From Paenarthrobacter sp. (lineage in GTDB: Bacteria; Actinomycetota; Actinomycetes; Actinomycetales; Micrococcaceae): a stretch of DNA of 64,000 bases. Positions 26,441 to 33,601 of the stretch are shown here, in pieces. The translations under genes and the position numbers were made by a program. Every line of letters starts with the position of its first letter. Positions within the stretch are counted from its first letter, which is position 1. The notes beneath the pieces were generated by a model that saw nothing but the letters and a program-made list of their open reading frames with translations, was not told where the DNA came from and ran no database searches. The stretch is taken from positions 1 through 64,000 of the forward strand of contig JAPSHX010000011.1 of the NCBI GenBank assembly GCA_031179305.1, written 5' to 3'.

Positions 26441-26510
26441 CCCGTTTCGGGGGTTCCCTGCCAACCGTGCCGTGCGCACGGCATTGCCCGCAGGGAACCC
26501 CCGAATCGGG
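26441..26510. repeat. Large extragenic palindrome, copy 1
   Basis: Arms of 21 bases (26441-26461 and 26490-26510; 20 of 21 pair) surround a perfect 14-base palindrome GCCGTGCGCACGGC (26469-26482). A 53-base segment of it (26464-26516) recurs at 26649-26701. It lies in the 338 bases between ptsH and the antitoxin-like gene, which hold no gene of their own. Confidence 0.8.
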
Positions 26511-26648
26511 TAGCTCGCTGCGTGGACGCCCTTGCCCTGAACGCTGGTGAAGGGTTGGCTGCAGAGCTGGCCAATGCCGCCGAGCTTCGGGCATCGCTGT
26601 AGGCTGCCCGGATCGGCCGCCCTCACCCGTTTCGTGGCCAGGCCGCAC

Positions 26649-26701
26649 ACCGTGCCGTGCGCACGGCACTGCCCGCAGGGAACCATCGAAATGGGCAGCT
26701 C
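26649..26701. repeat. Extragenic palindrome, copy 2
   Basis: Second copy of the repeat at 26464-26516, 185 bases away, with a perfect 18-base palindrome GTGCCGTGCGCACGGCAC at 26652-26669. The flanking CCCGTTTCG / CGAAATGGG segments are partly decayed. It is typical of a REP-like dispersed element. Confidence 0.75.
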
Positions 26702-26738
26702 ACTCAGGCCCCCGGCTCCCACAGGCTAGGCTTCTGCC

Positions 26739-27143
26739 ATGGCATTGATAGCTCCCCGCGTCACGGCCGGTCTCCCCGCCGACGACGCCCGGAATCTGGC
26801 GCGCTCCCTCGAGGACAGCAACGACATCACCGTGTTCGTGGATGGCACGGTCCACCGCCTACCGAATGAGGCGAGGGACGCCGTCGTCGACCTCCTCGCG
26901 AGACTGAGCCGTGGCGAAACGGTGACGGTGAGCAGCGTCGAGGAAATGCTCACCACATCGCAGGCCGCAGATCTCGCGGGCATCTCTCACACCTATCTGC
27001 GCAACATGACCGACCGCGGCGAAATACCGGTGGAGTACCGGGGGACGCATCGTCGGATCCGGCAGGCCGCCATCATGGCGTGGCTTGAAACGCAGAAGAA
27101 AAGGCAGCAGGCGGAACTGAGTGCAGGCGATGACGCCGGCTAA
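26739..27143 (+). CDS. Excisionase/antitoxin-type DNA-binding protein, partner missing
   Basis: 134 aa. The C-terminal part holds a MerR/excisionase-like helix-turn-helix (LTTSQAADLAGISHTYLRNM, then GTHRRIRQAAIMAWLE); the N-terminal half is an AbrB-like or linker region. This architecture is common for antitoxins that precede a PIN-domain toxin. No PIN gene follows: the next gene is a DinB-like protein after 57 bases. It may be an orphan antitoxin or a simple regulator. Confidence 0.75.
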   Translation: MALIAPRVTAGLPADDARNLARSLEDSNDITVFVDGTVHRLPNEARDAVVDLLARLSRGETVTVSSVEEMLTTSQAADLAGISHTYLRNMTDRGEIPVEYRGTHRRIRQAAIMAWLETQKKRQQAELSAGDDAG

Positions 27144-27200
27144 AAGAACGAAGCGACCACTTAACCGCCCTCGAATCCCGGCATGCTGTTGAATAGCGGT

Positions 27201-27848
27201 ATGGCTTCAAGTTCCCCTTCGACCGTCTGGCCCGTGGTGCACCATGAACGCCGTGCCCTGCTGCAGGATTTGGAGCCGCTTCCAACAGCTCAATGGCAGA
27301 CGCCGTCGTTGTGTGCCGGTTGGGATGTGCACGACGTCCTGGCCCACGTCATCGACAGCGCTAAGACGACGCGGCTCAACTTCATCCGCCGGCTGATAGC
27401 TTCCCGCATGGACTTTGACCGCGATAACGCCGAGGGTGTGGAGCGCGAAAACACAGGAGAACCCTCGCAGACGCTGAACGGGCTGCGCGCTGTGCTCTCA
27501 CGGACCTCAGGCCCGCCGGCGAGCTTAGCCACCCGCTTGGTTGAGGCGTTCGTGCACGGAGAGGACATCCGGCGTCCCCTGGGGATCCGCCGCGAATACC
27601 CTGCCGAGCATGTGGCCACCGCTCTGAGCTATCAAGTGAAGACCACCACCAAAATGGGTGGCGGCAAGGAAATCGCCGGGGGCTGGCGCTTGGTAGCCAC
27701 TGACACTCCGTTCGATCATGGCAACGGTCCCACAGTTGAAGGTCCGGCCATAGCCCTGCTGCTTGCTGTGTCCGGTCGGCCGATCAGGCACGACGAAGTG
27801 AGCGGGCCGGGGGCTCCGGTGTTCCTGCAGAGCCTGGAAAACCAGTGA
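27201..27848 (+). CDS. DinB/maleylpyruvate-isomerase-like protein
   Basis: 215 aa, four-helix DinB-type fold of the mycothiol-dependent maleylpyruvate isomerase N-terminal family. TPSLCAGWDVHDVLAHVIDS and RLVEAFVHGEDIRRPLGI contain the conserved His residues that would bind a metal. Members act as thiol-dependent transferases or isomerases in actinobacteria; the substrate here is unknown. I use the ATG at 27201; another ATG lies 18 bases upstream. Its stop overlaps the GTG of the alpha/beta hydrolase (GTGA), so the two are coupled. Confidence 0.85.
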   Translation: MASSSPSTVWPVVHHERRALLQDLEPLPTAQWQTPSLCAGWDVHDVLAHVIDSAKTTRLNFIRRLIASRMDFDRDNAEGVERENTGEPSQTLNGLRAVLSRTSGPPASLATRLVEAFVHGEDIRRPLGIRREYPAEHVATALSYQVKTTTKMGGGKEIAGGWRLVATDTPFDHGNGPTVEGPAIALLLAVSGRPIRHDEVSGPGAPVFLQSLENQ

Positions 27849-28666
27849 ACGCGCGGGGCAAGGCGCAGAACAAGGCGGCAACATTCCTGTCCGCCGACGT
27901 CGACGTCAGGGGCCTGACCGGACGGATTCTCTGGACGGAGGGCACGCCCCGGCCGGAACCGGGCGCAGAGCCCCTGACTGAGCCCGCCTACATCCTGATT
28001 CATGGCATTGGCGTATCGCATCGGTACTTGGCGCGGCTTCACGCAGTCCTGGCCGCGGGCGCGCCCACTTATTCCCTGGACCTGCCCGGTTTTGGCGGAA
28101 CACCCAAGCCCGGCCGTCAGCTTTCAGTGGAGGATTACGGAGCCTTCATTGCTGAGGCGCTTAAGACCTGTGGCATCGACTCCTACGTGTTGGTGGGGCA
28201 CTCGATGGGAGTGCAGTTTGCCATCGAAGCGGCTTTGCATGCCCCGGATCAGATCAAACAGTTGGTGCTGATGGGGCCGGTGGTGGATTCCCGGCACAAG
28301 AACGTTCGCCGCCAGTCTTTGGCGCTCTTCCTGGACGGGCTGCTCCGCGAAAGCCCGTCGTCCAACTGGATCGTCATCTCGGACTACTTCCGGTGCGGCC
28401 CGCGCTGGTACCTCACTGAACTTCCCCTCATGATGAGTTACCGGACCGAGGAACGGCTGGCGGGCGTTGGGGTGCCGGTGCTGATCCTGCGGGGCAGCCG
28501 CGACCATGTGGCGGGACCGGACTGGGCGCTGCGGCTATCAAGGGCAGTCGCGCAGGGGCGTTTGGTGGAGATTCCGGGGGTCGGGCACGTGGCGCAACAC
28601 ATGCGTCCCAAGGCCGTGGCGGATGCCATCCGGAGCTTCGTCACCGCCACGACGACTCACCTCTGA
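27845..28666 (+). CDS. Alpha/beta hydrolase
   Basis: 273-aa hydrolase. The oxyanion motif HGIGVSHR, the nucleophile elbow GHSMG, the acid in LRGSRDHV and the histidine in GVGHVAQH form a complete catalytic set. There is no signal peptide, so it is cytosolic. GTG start overlapping the upstream stop. Could be an esterase, C-C hydrolase or lactonase; the coupled DinB-like gene suggests a small-molecule pathway but does not identify it. Confidence 0.88.
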   Translation: MNARGKAQNKAATFLSADVDVRGLTGRILWTEGTPRPEPGAEPLTEPAYILIHGIGVSHRYLARLHAVLAAGAPTYSLDLPGFGGTPKPGRQLSVEDYGAFIAEALKTCGIDSYVLVGHSMGVQFAIEAALHAPDQIKQLVLMGPVVDSRHKNVRRQSLALFLDGLLRESPSSNWIVISDYFRCGPRWYLTELPLMMSYRTEERLAGVGVPVLILRGSRDHVAGPDWALRLSRAVAQGRLVEIPGVGHVAQHMRPKAVADAIRSFVTATTTHL

Positions 28667-28727
28667 GCGCTGACGCACGACGCCGGCGCCTGAGTTGAGT
28701 GCCCCCTATTGGGTTGGTTGCGGGCTC

Positions 28728-28766
28728 GGCTTGTTGAGTTGGCTTGTTGAATTGGCTTGTTGGGTT
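28728..28766. repeat. Three tandem 13-bp repeats GGCTTGTTGRRTT
   Basis: Units at 28728-28740, 28741-28753 and 28754-28766 differ only at two positions (AG, AA, GG). They lie in the 164-base gap after the hydrolase gene, upstream of the small acidic protein gene. Confidence 0.85.
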
Positions 28767-28803
28767 AGCTGGTCCCGGCTAGGCTGGCGGAGCAAGCACA
28801 TTA

Positions 28804-28817
28804 GTAAGTTTGCTTAC
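28804..28817. promoter_or_regulatory. Inverted repeat GTAAG-TTTG-CTTAC
   Basis: Perfect 5-base arms directly before the ribosome-binding region (GAAAGGG) of the small acidic protein gene. Candidate operator or 5' hairpin. Confidence 0.35.
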
Positions 28818-28830
28818 GAAAGGGCCGATC

Positions 28831-29094
28831 GTGACTGACAAAACCTCGAATGAAGAAACCCAGGGCTTCGGCGCAACCGGCGCCACAGGGCCGTTTGACA
28901 CTACGTCCGATGCCGACAGCATCCACGAGGATCCCGATATGCGCCAGGACGAGGATGAGGACCCCGCCGCATCCGCCAACCCGGATCCCCTCGACGGCAA
29001 CGTCACTGGCCTGGAGCCTGGCGGCGGAGTCCCCCCGGGAGAAACCCCGCCCGCCGAAGGCAGCATGAGCAGCGACCAAGGCCACGAGGAGTAA
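28831..29094 (+). CDS. Small acidic protein, DUF6480-like
   Basis: 87 aa, very rich in Asp, Glu, Gly and Pro. [20 protein letters not shown] followed by [10 protein letters not shown] is a motif I associate with the DUF6480 family; function unknown. GTG start at 28831 with AAAGGG upstream; the frame is open 7 codons earlier. No TM segment is seen. Probably intrinsically disordered. Confidence 0.72.
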   Translation: MTDKTSNEETQGFGATGATGPFDTTSDADSIHEDPDMRQDEDEDPAASANPDPLDGNVTGLEPGGGVPPGETPPAEGSMSSDQGHEE

Positions 29095-29154
29095 CACAGT
29101 CGCCAACCCGCGGCTCCGTTGGTACCAGCGACGTAGCAGCGGGTTGGCAACGTC

Positions 29155-30225
29155 CTAGCTGTTCGGCAGCTGCAGGATTTCCCCGAGATCGTATTCAGCG
29201 GGCTCCTCAAGCTGGGAGTACGTGCAGCTCTCGGGGGTCCTGTCCGGCCGCCAGCGGCGAAACTGCGTGGTGTGCCGGAACCTGTCGCCTTCCATGTAGT
29301 CGTACGCCACTTCGATCACGAGCTCGGGGCGCAGCGGCACGAACGAGAAATCCTTGCCGCCGCTCCACCGGCTTTGGGCGCCGGGCATGCGTGATCCCCC
29401 GCTAGCTTCGTCCTGGTTGGCCCATTCACCCCACGGGTGCTCGCCGAGTTCGACTTGATACGGCTCAAGCTCGGCTACCAAGGCCTCCCTGCGGGCCATG
29501 GGGAACGATGCCACCACTCCCACGTGATGCAGCCGGCCCGTGTCATCGTGAAGGCCGAGCAACATCGAGCCCACAACTTTCGCGGTCTTGTGCCAGCGGA
29601 ATCCGGCCACTACACAATCCGCCGTGCGCTCGTGCTTGGTCTTGAACATCACGCGCTTGTTGGGCTGATAGGTCCCGGTCAGCGGCTTGGACAGCACGCC
29701 GTCCAGTCCTGCACCTTCCAGCTGCACGAACCATTCCTGCGCCCGTTCGAGGTCCGTCACAGCGGGGGTCACGTGGATAGGCGGCTCGGCCTTGGCGAGC
29801 GCGCGTTCCAGGATGGCGCGGCGCTCGGAGAACGGCTTGTCCATAAGATTCTCATCGCCCAAGGCAAGGATGTCGAACACAATCATGGAAGCCGGAGTCT
29901 TCTCGGCGAGCATCCTCACGCGACTGTCGGCGGGGTGGATCCTCTGCTGGAGTACCTCGAATTCGAGCCTCTTGCCCTCGATCAGGACGATCTCGCCGTC
30001 GATTACGCATTTGTCCGGCAGGTTCTTCCTGAGCGCCTCCACCACTTCGGGGAAGTAGCGGGTCATTGGCTTCTCATTGCGGCTGCCCAGGATGATCTCT
30101 TCACCGTCCTTGAAAACAATGGTCCGGAACCCGTCCCATTTGGGCTCGTAGTGCCCAACATCGGGGATGGCCGGAACGGATTTGGCGAGCATGGGCGAGA
30201 CGGGTGGCATCACAGGCAGGTCCAT
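29155..30225 (-). CDS. ligC: ATP-dependent DNA ligase LigC
   Basis: 356-aa ATP-dependent ligase of the actinobacterial LigC type. The adenylated lysine is Lys29 in EPKWDGFR. CVIDGEIVLIEGKRLEFEVL is motif III/IIIa, DGVLSKPLTGTY motif IV and MFKTKHERTADCVV motif V. The C-terminal OB domain runs from about residue 220. It joins nicked duplexes; in mycobacteria LigC acts in excision repair and backs up end joining. No Ku or LigD gene is adjacent. ATG at 30225; an in-frame TTG two codons upstream is less likely. A 13-bp palindrome overlaps the start. Confidence 0.93.
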   Translation of the reverse strand: MDLPVMPPVSPMLAKSVPAIPDVGHYEPKWDGFRTIVFKDGEEIILGSRNEKPMTRYFPEVVEALRKNLPDKCVIDGEIVLIEGKRLEFEVLQQRIHPADSRVRMLAEKTPASMIVFDILALGDENLMDKPFSERRAILERALAKAEPPIHVTPAVTDLERAQEWFVQLEGAGLDGVLSKPLTGTYQPNKRVMFKTKHERTADCVVAGFRWHKTAKVVGSMLLGLHDDTGRLHHVGVVASFPMARREALVAELEPYQVELGEHPWGEWANQDEASGGSRMPGAQSRWSGGKDFSFVPLRPELVIEVAYDYMEGDRFRHTTQFRRWRPDRTPESCTYSQLEEPAEYDLGEILQLPNS

Positions 30226-30237
30226 AGACAATGTCTA
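30225..30237. promoter_or_regulatory. Palindrome TAGACA-A-TGTCTA over the ligC start
   Basis: Perfect 6-base arms with a 1-base centre covering the ligC start codon and the bases before it. It may be an operator; no regulator is adjacent. Confidence 0.35.
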
Positions 30238-30305
30238 CCTGCCGGTACACCGCGAAGCTAGTGTTGGGCCATGGATATCTTGCTCGCCCGCCCGGAAACT
30301 CCAGC

Positions 30306-30345
30306 ATGACTTAGGCTCCCGCGACAGCCCCGAAGCCTAAGTCAT
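30306..30345. repeat. Inverted repeat ATGACTTAGGCT / AGCCTAAGTCAT
   Basis: Perfect 12-base arms (30306-30317 and 30334-30345) with a 16-base loop, in the divergent region between ligC and the riboswitch. No gene ends here, so it is not an obvious terminator for a neighbour. Possibly an operator or a structured 5' region. Confidence 0.6.
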
Positions 30346-30377
30346 AGAACCGCCTCGCTTGGGCAGGCCTACCGCCC

Positions 30378-30393
30378 GTTACATTAATGTGAC
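30378..30393. promoter_or_regulatory. Near-palindrome GTTACATT/AATGTGAC upstream of the riboswitch
   Basis: Seven of eight pairs match; the centre is the perfect 10-base palindrome ACATTAATGT. It lies about 30 bases before the riboswitch, where a regulator of its promoter would bind. The regulator is not identified. Confidence 0.45.
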
Positions 30394-30420
30394 TTTACTT
30401 TCCTGCTCATGTACCGTCGT

Positions 30421-30612
30421 AGGGCGACCCGTATCTCCGCTGGGCCGCTTCCGGATTGACGCCGAGCTCTGCCGCAATCCGGGATCCGCCAGACCCGCGG
30501 CAGAGGCGGGGGACCCACAGTTCCCGGGCTTGGTTTCCAAGCCCTCGGGGTGAAGCCGCTTAGGCGGCCGGACGGCCTCGTCCGAACCCGACAGCTAACC
30601 TCGAAGGCGTTG
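30421..30612 (+). promoter_or_regulatory. c-di-AMP riboswitch (ydaO/yuaA class)
   Basis: The leader carries the conserved features of the actinobacterial ydaO class as known from rpfA leaders: CCGCTTCCGGA-N-ACGCCGAG, a 9-bp stem CTCTGCCGC/GCGGCAGAG, GGCGGGGGACCCA, a hairpin GGGCTTGG-TTT-CCAAGCCC, CGGGGTGAAGCCG, and the nearly invariant tail TCCGAACCCGACAGCTAACC followed by AGGCG. The element ends about 13 bases before the ATG, and the GAGAGGC ribosome-binding site lies just beyond the tail. No U-tract terminator is seen between them, so control of translation or RNA stability is more likely than termination. Boundaries are approximate. In this class c-di-AMP binding usually turns expression down. 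Confidence 0.88.
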
Positions 30613-30625
30613 AGAGGCAACAACC

Positions 30626-32050
30626 ATGTCCCCAACCATGGATCAGCCGCGCCGCGCCCACATTGAAGGCGAGCGCACCAAGCCAACCGGACGCCGTCGG
30701 GCCCAACCCAGCGGATTCCCCACCGGAGCACCGGCCGACTCCGCCGCTGCGCCCACAAACCCAGATGACGCAGGCCTGACTAATACAGGCACGACGCCGG
30801 AACCCGCCACCGCGGCCATGCCCGCCGTGGCGGCGCCTGCCACTCGTGCGGAAATTCGTGCGGCTGAGCGGGAGCGTGCGGCCCTTGCGGTGATTGCGCC
30901 TGAGGCGTCGGCGTCACAGTCGACACCTGAGCCGTCCGAGCAGGCGGAACCCGCTACTGCTGCGATACCTACTGTTGATACAGCGGCCCGGAGGTCGACC
31001 ACACCGGGACCCCCTACCGCGGCGATCCCCATTGTGACCCCGGCAAGTGCACCCTCGGCCGGCTTGGAGCCGGATTCGCAGGAGTTCCGTGCCCAGGAAC
31101 CTGCAACCGCAGCCATTCCAGTGGTCCAGCCTTCAGCGCCGGAACCCACCACGACAGCCATTCCCGTGGTGTCTGCCCGCGAAGAATCCACGAACACAAC
31201 CGAAGCCGCCGGGTTACCCCGCGCTGAGTCACCTCGGGGCAAGTCCCCCGCGCAGGTTGCTGCCGCGGCAACGGCGTCGGCAGCATTGGCAAGCCGCAAG
31301 GATGTCCGAACCCAGGCTGCCGCACCCTCTGCTGCCAGGTCCAGCTTGGGGTCCACGTCTTCATTTGGTCGCGAACCACACGCCGCTCTTCGGAAAGCAG
31401 CGTCGGTCAGGCACATGAGCCAGCGCATGGCCGTGGTTGCAGGTGCGCTTGGGCTCGTGCTGACGGCCGGGACTTTGGGGCAAGCCCTCGAGCTTCCGTT
31501 CTTCGGCCAGGAAACCCCTGCGCAGGAAGCAAGCGCTGGCGACAGGAACTCTGGCTCCGCGTCTCCCGCGCCCAGTGCCTCGTATTCCAAGGCTTCAGCA
31601 CCATCAGCGTCGCCATCAGCCTCGTCAGTTGCCACAGCGTCCTCGGAAGCCGGCCAGCCCGCGACGTTAGCGGAGGCACCCACGGCCGGGTCGTCGTCGT
31701 CGACTCCGACCCCGAAGGTATCCCTCGCGGACCCGGTTTGGGTTCCATCGGCTGTCCCCTCCTCAGTCCCGGCCGTCCCTGGGGTGACAAGCCCAGCCCC
31801 CACCCAGCCTTCCCCCGCGCCGAGCGAGGTGCCGTCGGACACAGTCACCACGCCGCCCACCACTCCGACGCCCACAACCTCGCCGACGCCGACGGTCACT
31901 CCCACGCCGACGCCAACACCGACTCCAACAGAAACGGCAACGCCGACGTCCAAGCCGCGGCCGAGCAAGCCGCAGGCCGCCTCGGCACCCGAGCCCAGCG
32001 AATCCGCGCTTCAGGACATCCTGGATGCAGCCCAGAAAGTTCTCGGTTGA
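30626..32050 (+). CDS. Riboswitch-controlled Pro/Thr-rich single-pass membrane protein
   Basis: 474 aa. Residues 1-265 are a cytoplasmic low-complexity region with five imperfect repeats around PATAAIPxV (PATAAMPAV, PATAAIPTV, PTAAIPIV, PATAAIPVV, TTAIPVV) and a basic patch near residue 20. A single hydrophobic helix follows (MAVVAGALGLVLTAGTLGQA, about 268-290). Residues 291-474 are Ser/Ala/Pro/Thr-rich with a long TP-repeat, so probably outside the cell and able to cross the wall. The N-terminal and TM part resembles the anchor of Arthrobacter cell-wall hydrolases, but no NlpC/P60, LysM, G5 or Rpf domain follows. Start ATG behind GAGAGGC. Control by the c-di-AMP riboswitch points to a wall- or osmotic-stress role. 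Confidence 0.85.
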   Translation: MSPTMDQPRRAHIEGERTKPTGRRRAQPSGFPTGAPADSAAAPTNPDDAGLTNTGTTPEPATAAMPAVAAPATRAEIRAAERERAALAVIAPEASASQSTPEPSEQAEPATAAIPTVDTAARRSTTPGPPTAAIPIVTPASAPSAGLEPDSQEFRAQEPATAAIPVVQPSAPEPTTTAIPVVSAREESTNTTEAAGLPRAESPRGKSPAQVAAAATASAALASRKDVRTQAAAPSAARSSLGSTSSFGREPHAALRKAASVRHMSQRMAVVAGALGLVLTAGTLGQALELPFFGQETPAQEASAGDRNSGSASPAPSASYSKASAPSASPSASSVATASSEAGQPATLAEAPTAGSSSSTPTPKVSLADPVWVPSAVPSSVPAVPGVTSPAPTQPSPAPSEVPSDTVTTPPTTPTPTTSPTPTVTPTPTPTPTPTETATPTSKPRPSKPQAASAPEPSESALQDILDAAQKVLG

Positions 32051-32177
32051 GCACCCGCCTGCCCCGTACCTCCGCCCACGCGGGGTGGCATAGCCGGTAC
32101 TGCAGCAGCAGCCGGACTGCCACCTTCCGTCGCCGGATGGGACGGTGGAGCTGCCAGCGTTTGCGGCGCTCGTAAGC

Positions 32178-33392
32178 TCAGATCCGCGGCCGCTTGGCCC
32201 AGCGCCGCGCCTTCAGGGCCGAATGCAACTCGAGCCGGATCGCGCCACTCAACGGATCAGCGCCGATGAGTTGGCGGATCCGGCCGAGCCGGTTGTAGAT
32301 GCTGCTCCGGTGGAGGTGAAGTTTGGCGGCGACGTCCTGTACCGAGCCGTCATTGTCATAGAGCAGTTCCAGGACAGGCAGGAGTTCGCCGTTTTTGCCC
32401 TGCTCCTCAAGGGCCTGAAAATGCACCGATCCTGTGTCATCCCAGCCGCCGGGTGCCACCAAGCGATCGAAAAGTTGATAGACACCAACGGTCCGGCTGT
32501 CCACGAGTTCTCCTAGTGGCAGGTCCACGGCAGCCGCCTGCGCAGCGACCTTGGATTGACGGTAGGCGCCTGATAGCTGCCGGATGACTTGGAAGGGTTC
32601 ACTGATGCCCAGGATCACCCTGTCCACCTTGCGGCCAGCGCGCTTCGCAAGCTCCAGTTGATAGTGCACCAGCACCTGGGCATGGTCTGCCCGGCCGCCC
32701 GACTCGCGGAACAGGACCACCGAATGCGTCTCCGTTCCGGCGCTGAACAAGGCGGCGTTGACTCCGATAGTGGACTGCAGCGCCGCTGAACGATGCGTCA
32801 GGGTAGCTGCAATGGGATCGACGTCGGACCTCGCACCATCCGGGTCGAGAATGGTCACCAACTGCCACGGACCGCGCCCCTGAACTTCCTTCCAACCTGC
32901 GACGGCGGCCACAGCGTTCGATTCGCCGCCGCAGGCTGACAGGAACTCCTGCTCACGTCTTCGCCGGAACTCCGATTCGGCGGTATTGGAATCCAGGAGC
33001 AAGCCTGCCAACAGGTCCAGTTCGTCCCGCACGCCGGGCAATTCGGCGAGTATCGCCGTCGCACTCTGTTCTTCAAGGTCCAGCTGCACCCACAAGTACC
33101 CCACACGGAAACCGCGGACCAAAAGTGGCACGCAGACGCGGCCCAGCATGCCGAGTTCGTCGTTGGCGGGCACCACTACGGGTCGTACGGCCGTAGCGAT
33201 GCCATGTGCGAGCTGCCAGGCGCTGACATCGCTGGGGACCCGCTTGCTGAGGAGGAAATTTACGCGAACGCGGTCGGCGTGGGACTGGTTGGAGCTATAG
33301 GCGAGAAGAACGCCGTCGAGATCTTCCAAGGACAGTCCCCGGCCCAGCTTCAACGCAACGCGTTCAACGATCTGTTCCACGTCCTGCTGCAT
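32178..33392 (-). CDS. PucR/CdaR-type transcriptional regulator, likely activator of ald
   Basis: 404 aa. A GAF-like sensory region (SLEDLDGVLLAYSSNQSHAD, LLVRGFRVGYLWVQLD) is followed by a GGDEF-derived middle domain (ILGISEPFQVIRQLSGAYRQ) and a C-terminal HTH_30 (VQDVAAKLHLHRSSIYNRLG then RIRQLIGADP). This is the PucR/AdeR layout. It is divergent from ald, and an 18-bp perfect palindrome lies between them; in Bacillus the related AdeR activates ald. I start at the ATG at 33392. The open frame runs 40 codons further upstream, but that stretch reads like intergenic DNA. Confidence 0.85.
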   Translation of the reverse strand: MQQDVEQIVERVALKLGRGLSLEDLDGVLLAYSSNQSHADRVRVNFLLSKRVPSDVSAWQLAHGIATAVRPVVVPANDELGMLGRVCVPLLVRGFRVGYLWVQLDLEEQSATAILAELPGVRDELDLLAGLLLDSNTAESEFRRRREQEFLSACGGESNAVAAVAGWKEVQGRGPWQLVTILDPDGARSDVDPIAATLTHRSAALQSTIGVNAALFSAGTETHSVVLFRESGGRADHAQVLVHYQLELAKRAGRKVDRVILGISEPFQVIRQLSGAYRQSKVAAQAAAVDLPLGELVDSRTVGVYQLFDRLVAPGGWDDTGSVHFQALEEQGKNGELLPVLELLYDNDGSVQDVAAKLHLHRSSIYNRLGRIRQLIGADPLSGAIRLELHSALKARRWAKRPRI

Positions 33393-33434
33393 CTGGCAAG
33401 CGTACCAACAGCAGGCGACACTTGACGCTTGGGT

Positions 33435-33452
33435 GCTCGACAAATGTCGAGC
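33435..33452. promoter_or_regulatory. Palindrome GCTCGACA-AA-TGTCGAGC between the regulator and ald
   Basis: Perfect 8-base arms with a 2-base centre, 43 bases from the regulator start and about 150 from ald. Best candidate for the operator of the PucR/CdaR-type protein. Confidence 0.7.
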
Positions 33453-33601
33453 TGAGTTGCAGAAGATCCTTGGCTTTGCGGGCTTTCCTCCTGAGGGCGG
33501 CTCCTGGTTCATGTCGCCTGCCTCACAACCGGATTTATTCTGGAATCACAGCCCGCAACACATTTTTCGGCCGAAGTGGCCGCTAACGATGGAGCCCACA
33601 A

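Noticed and set aside
29437..30261. 274-codon open frame on the plus strand opposite ligC
   Set aside because: All ligase motifs are on the minus strand in order; the plus frame is a shadow.
30643..31968. Long open frame (441 codons) on the minus strand opposite the riboswitch-controlled gene
   Set aside because: It is a mirror of the low-complexity Pro/Ala/Thr codons on the other strand, has no ribosome-binding site, and would be antisense to a gene with a riboswitch leader.
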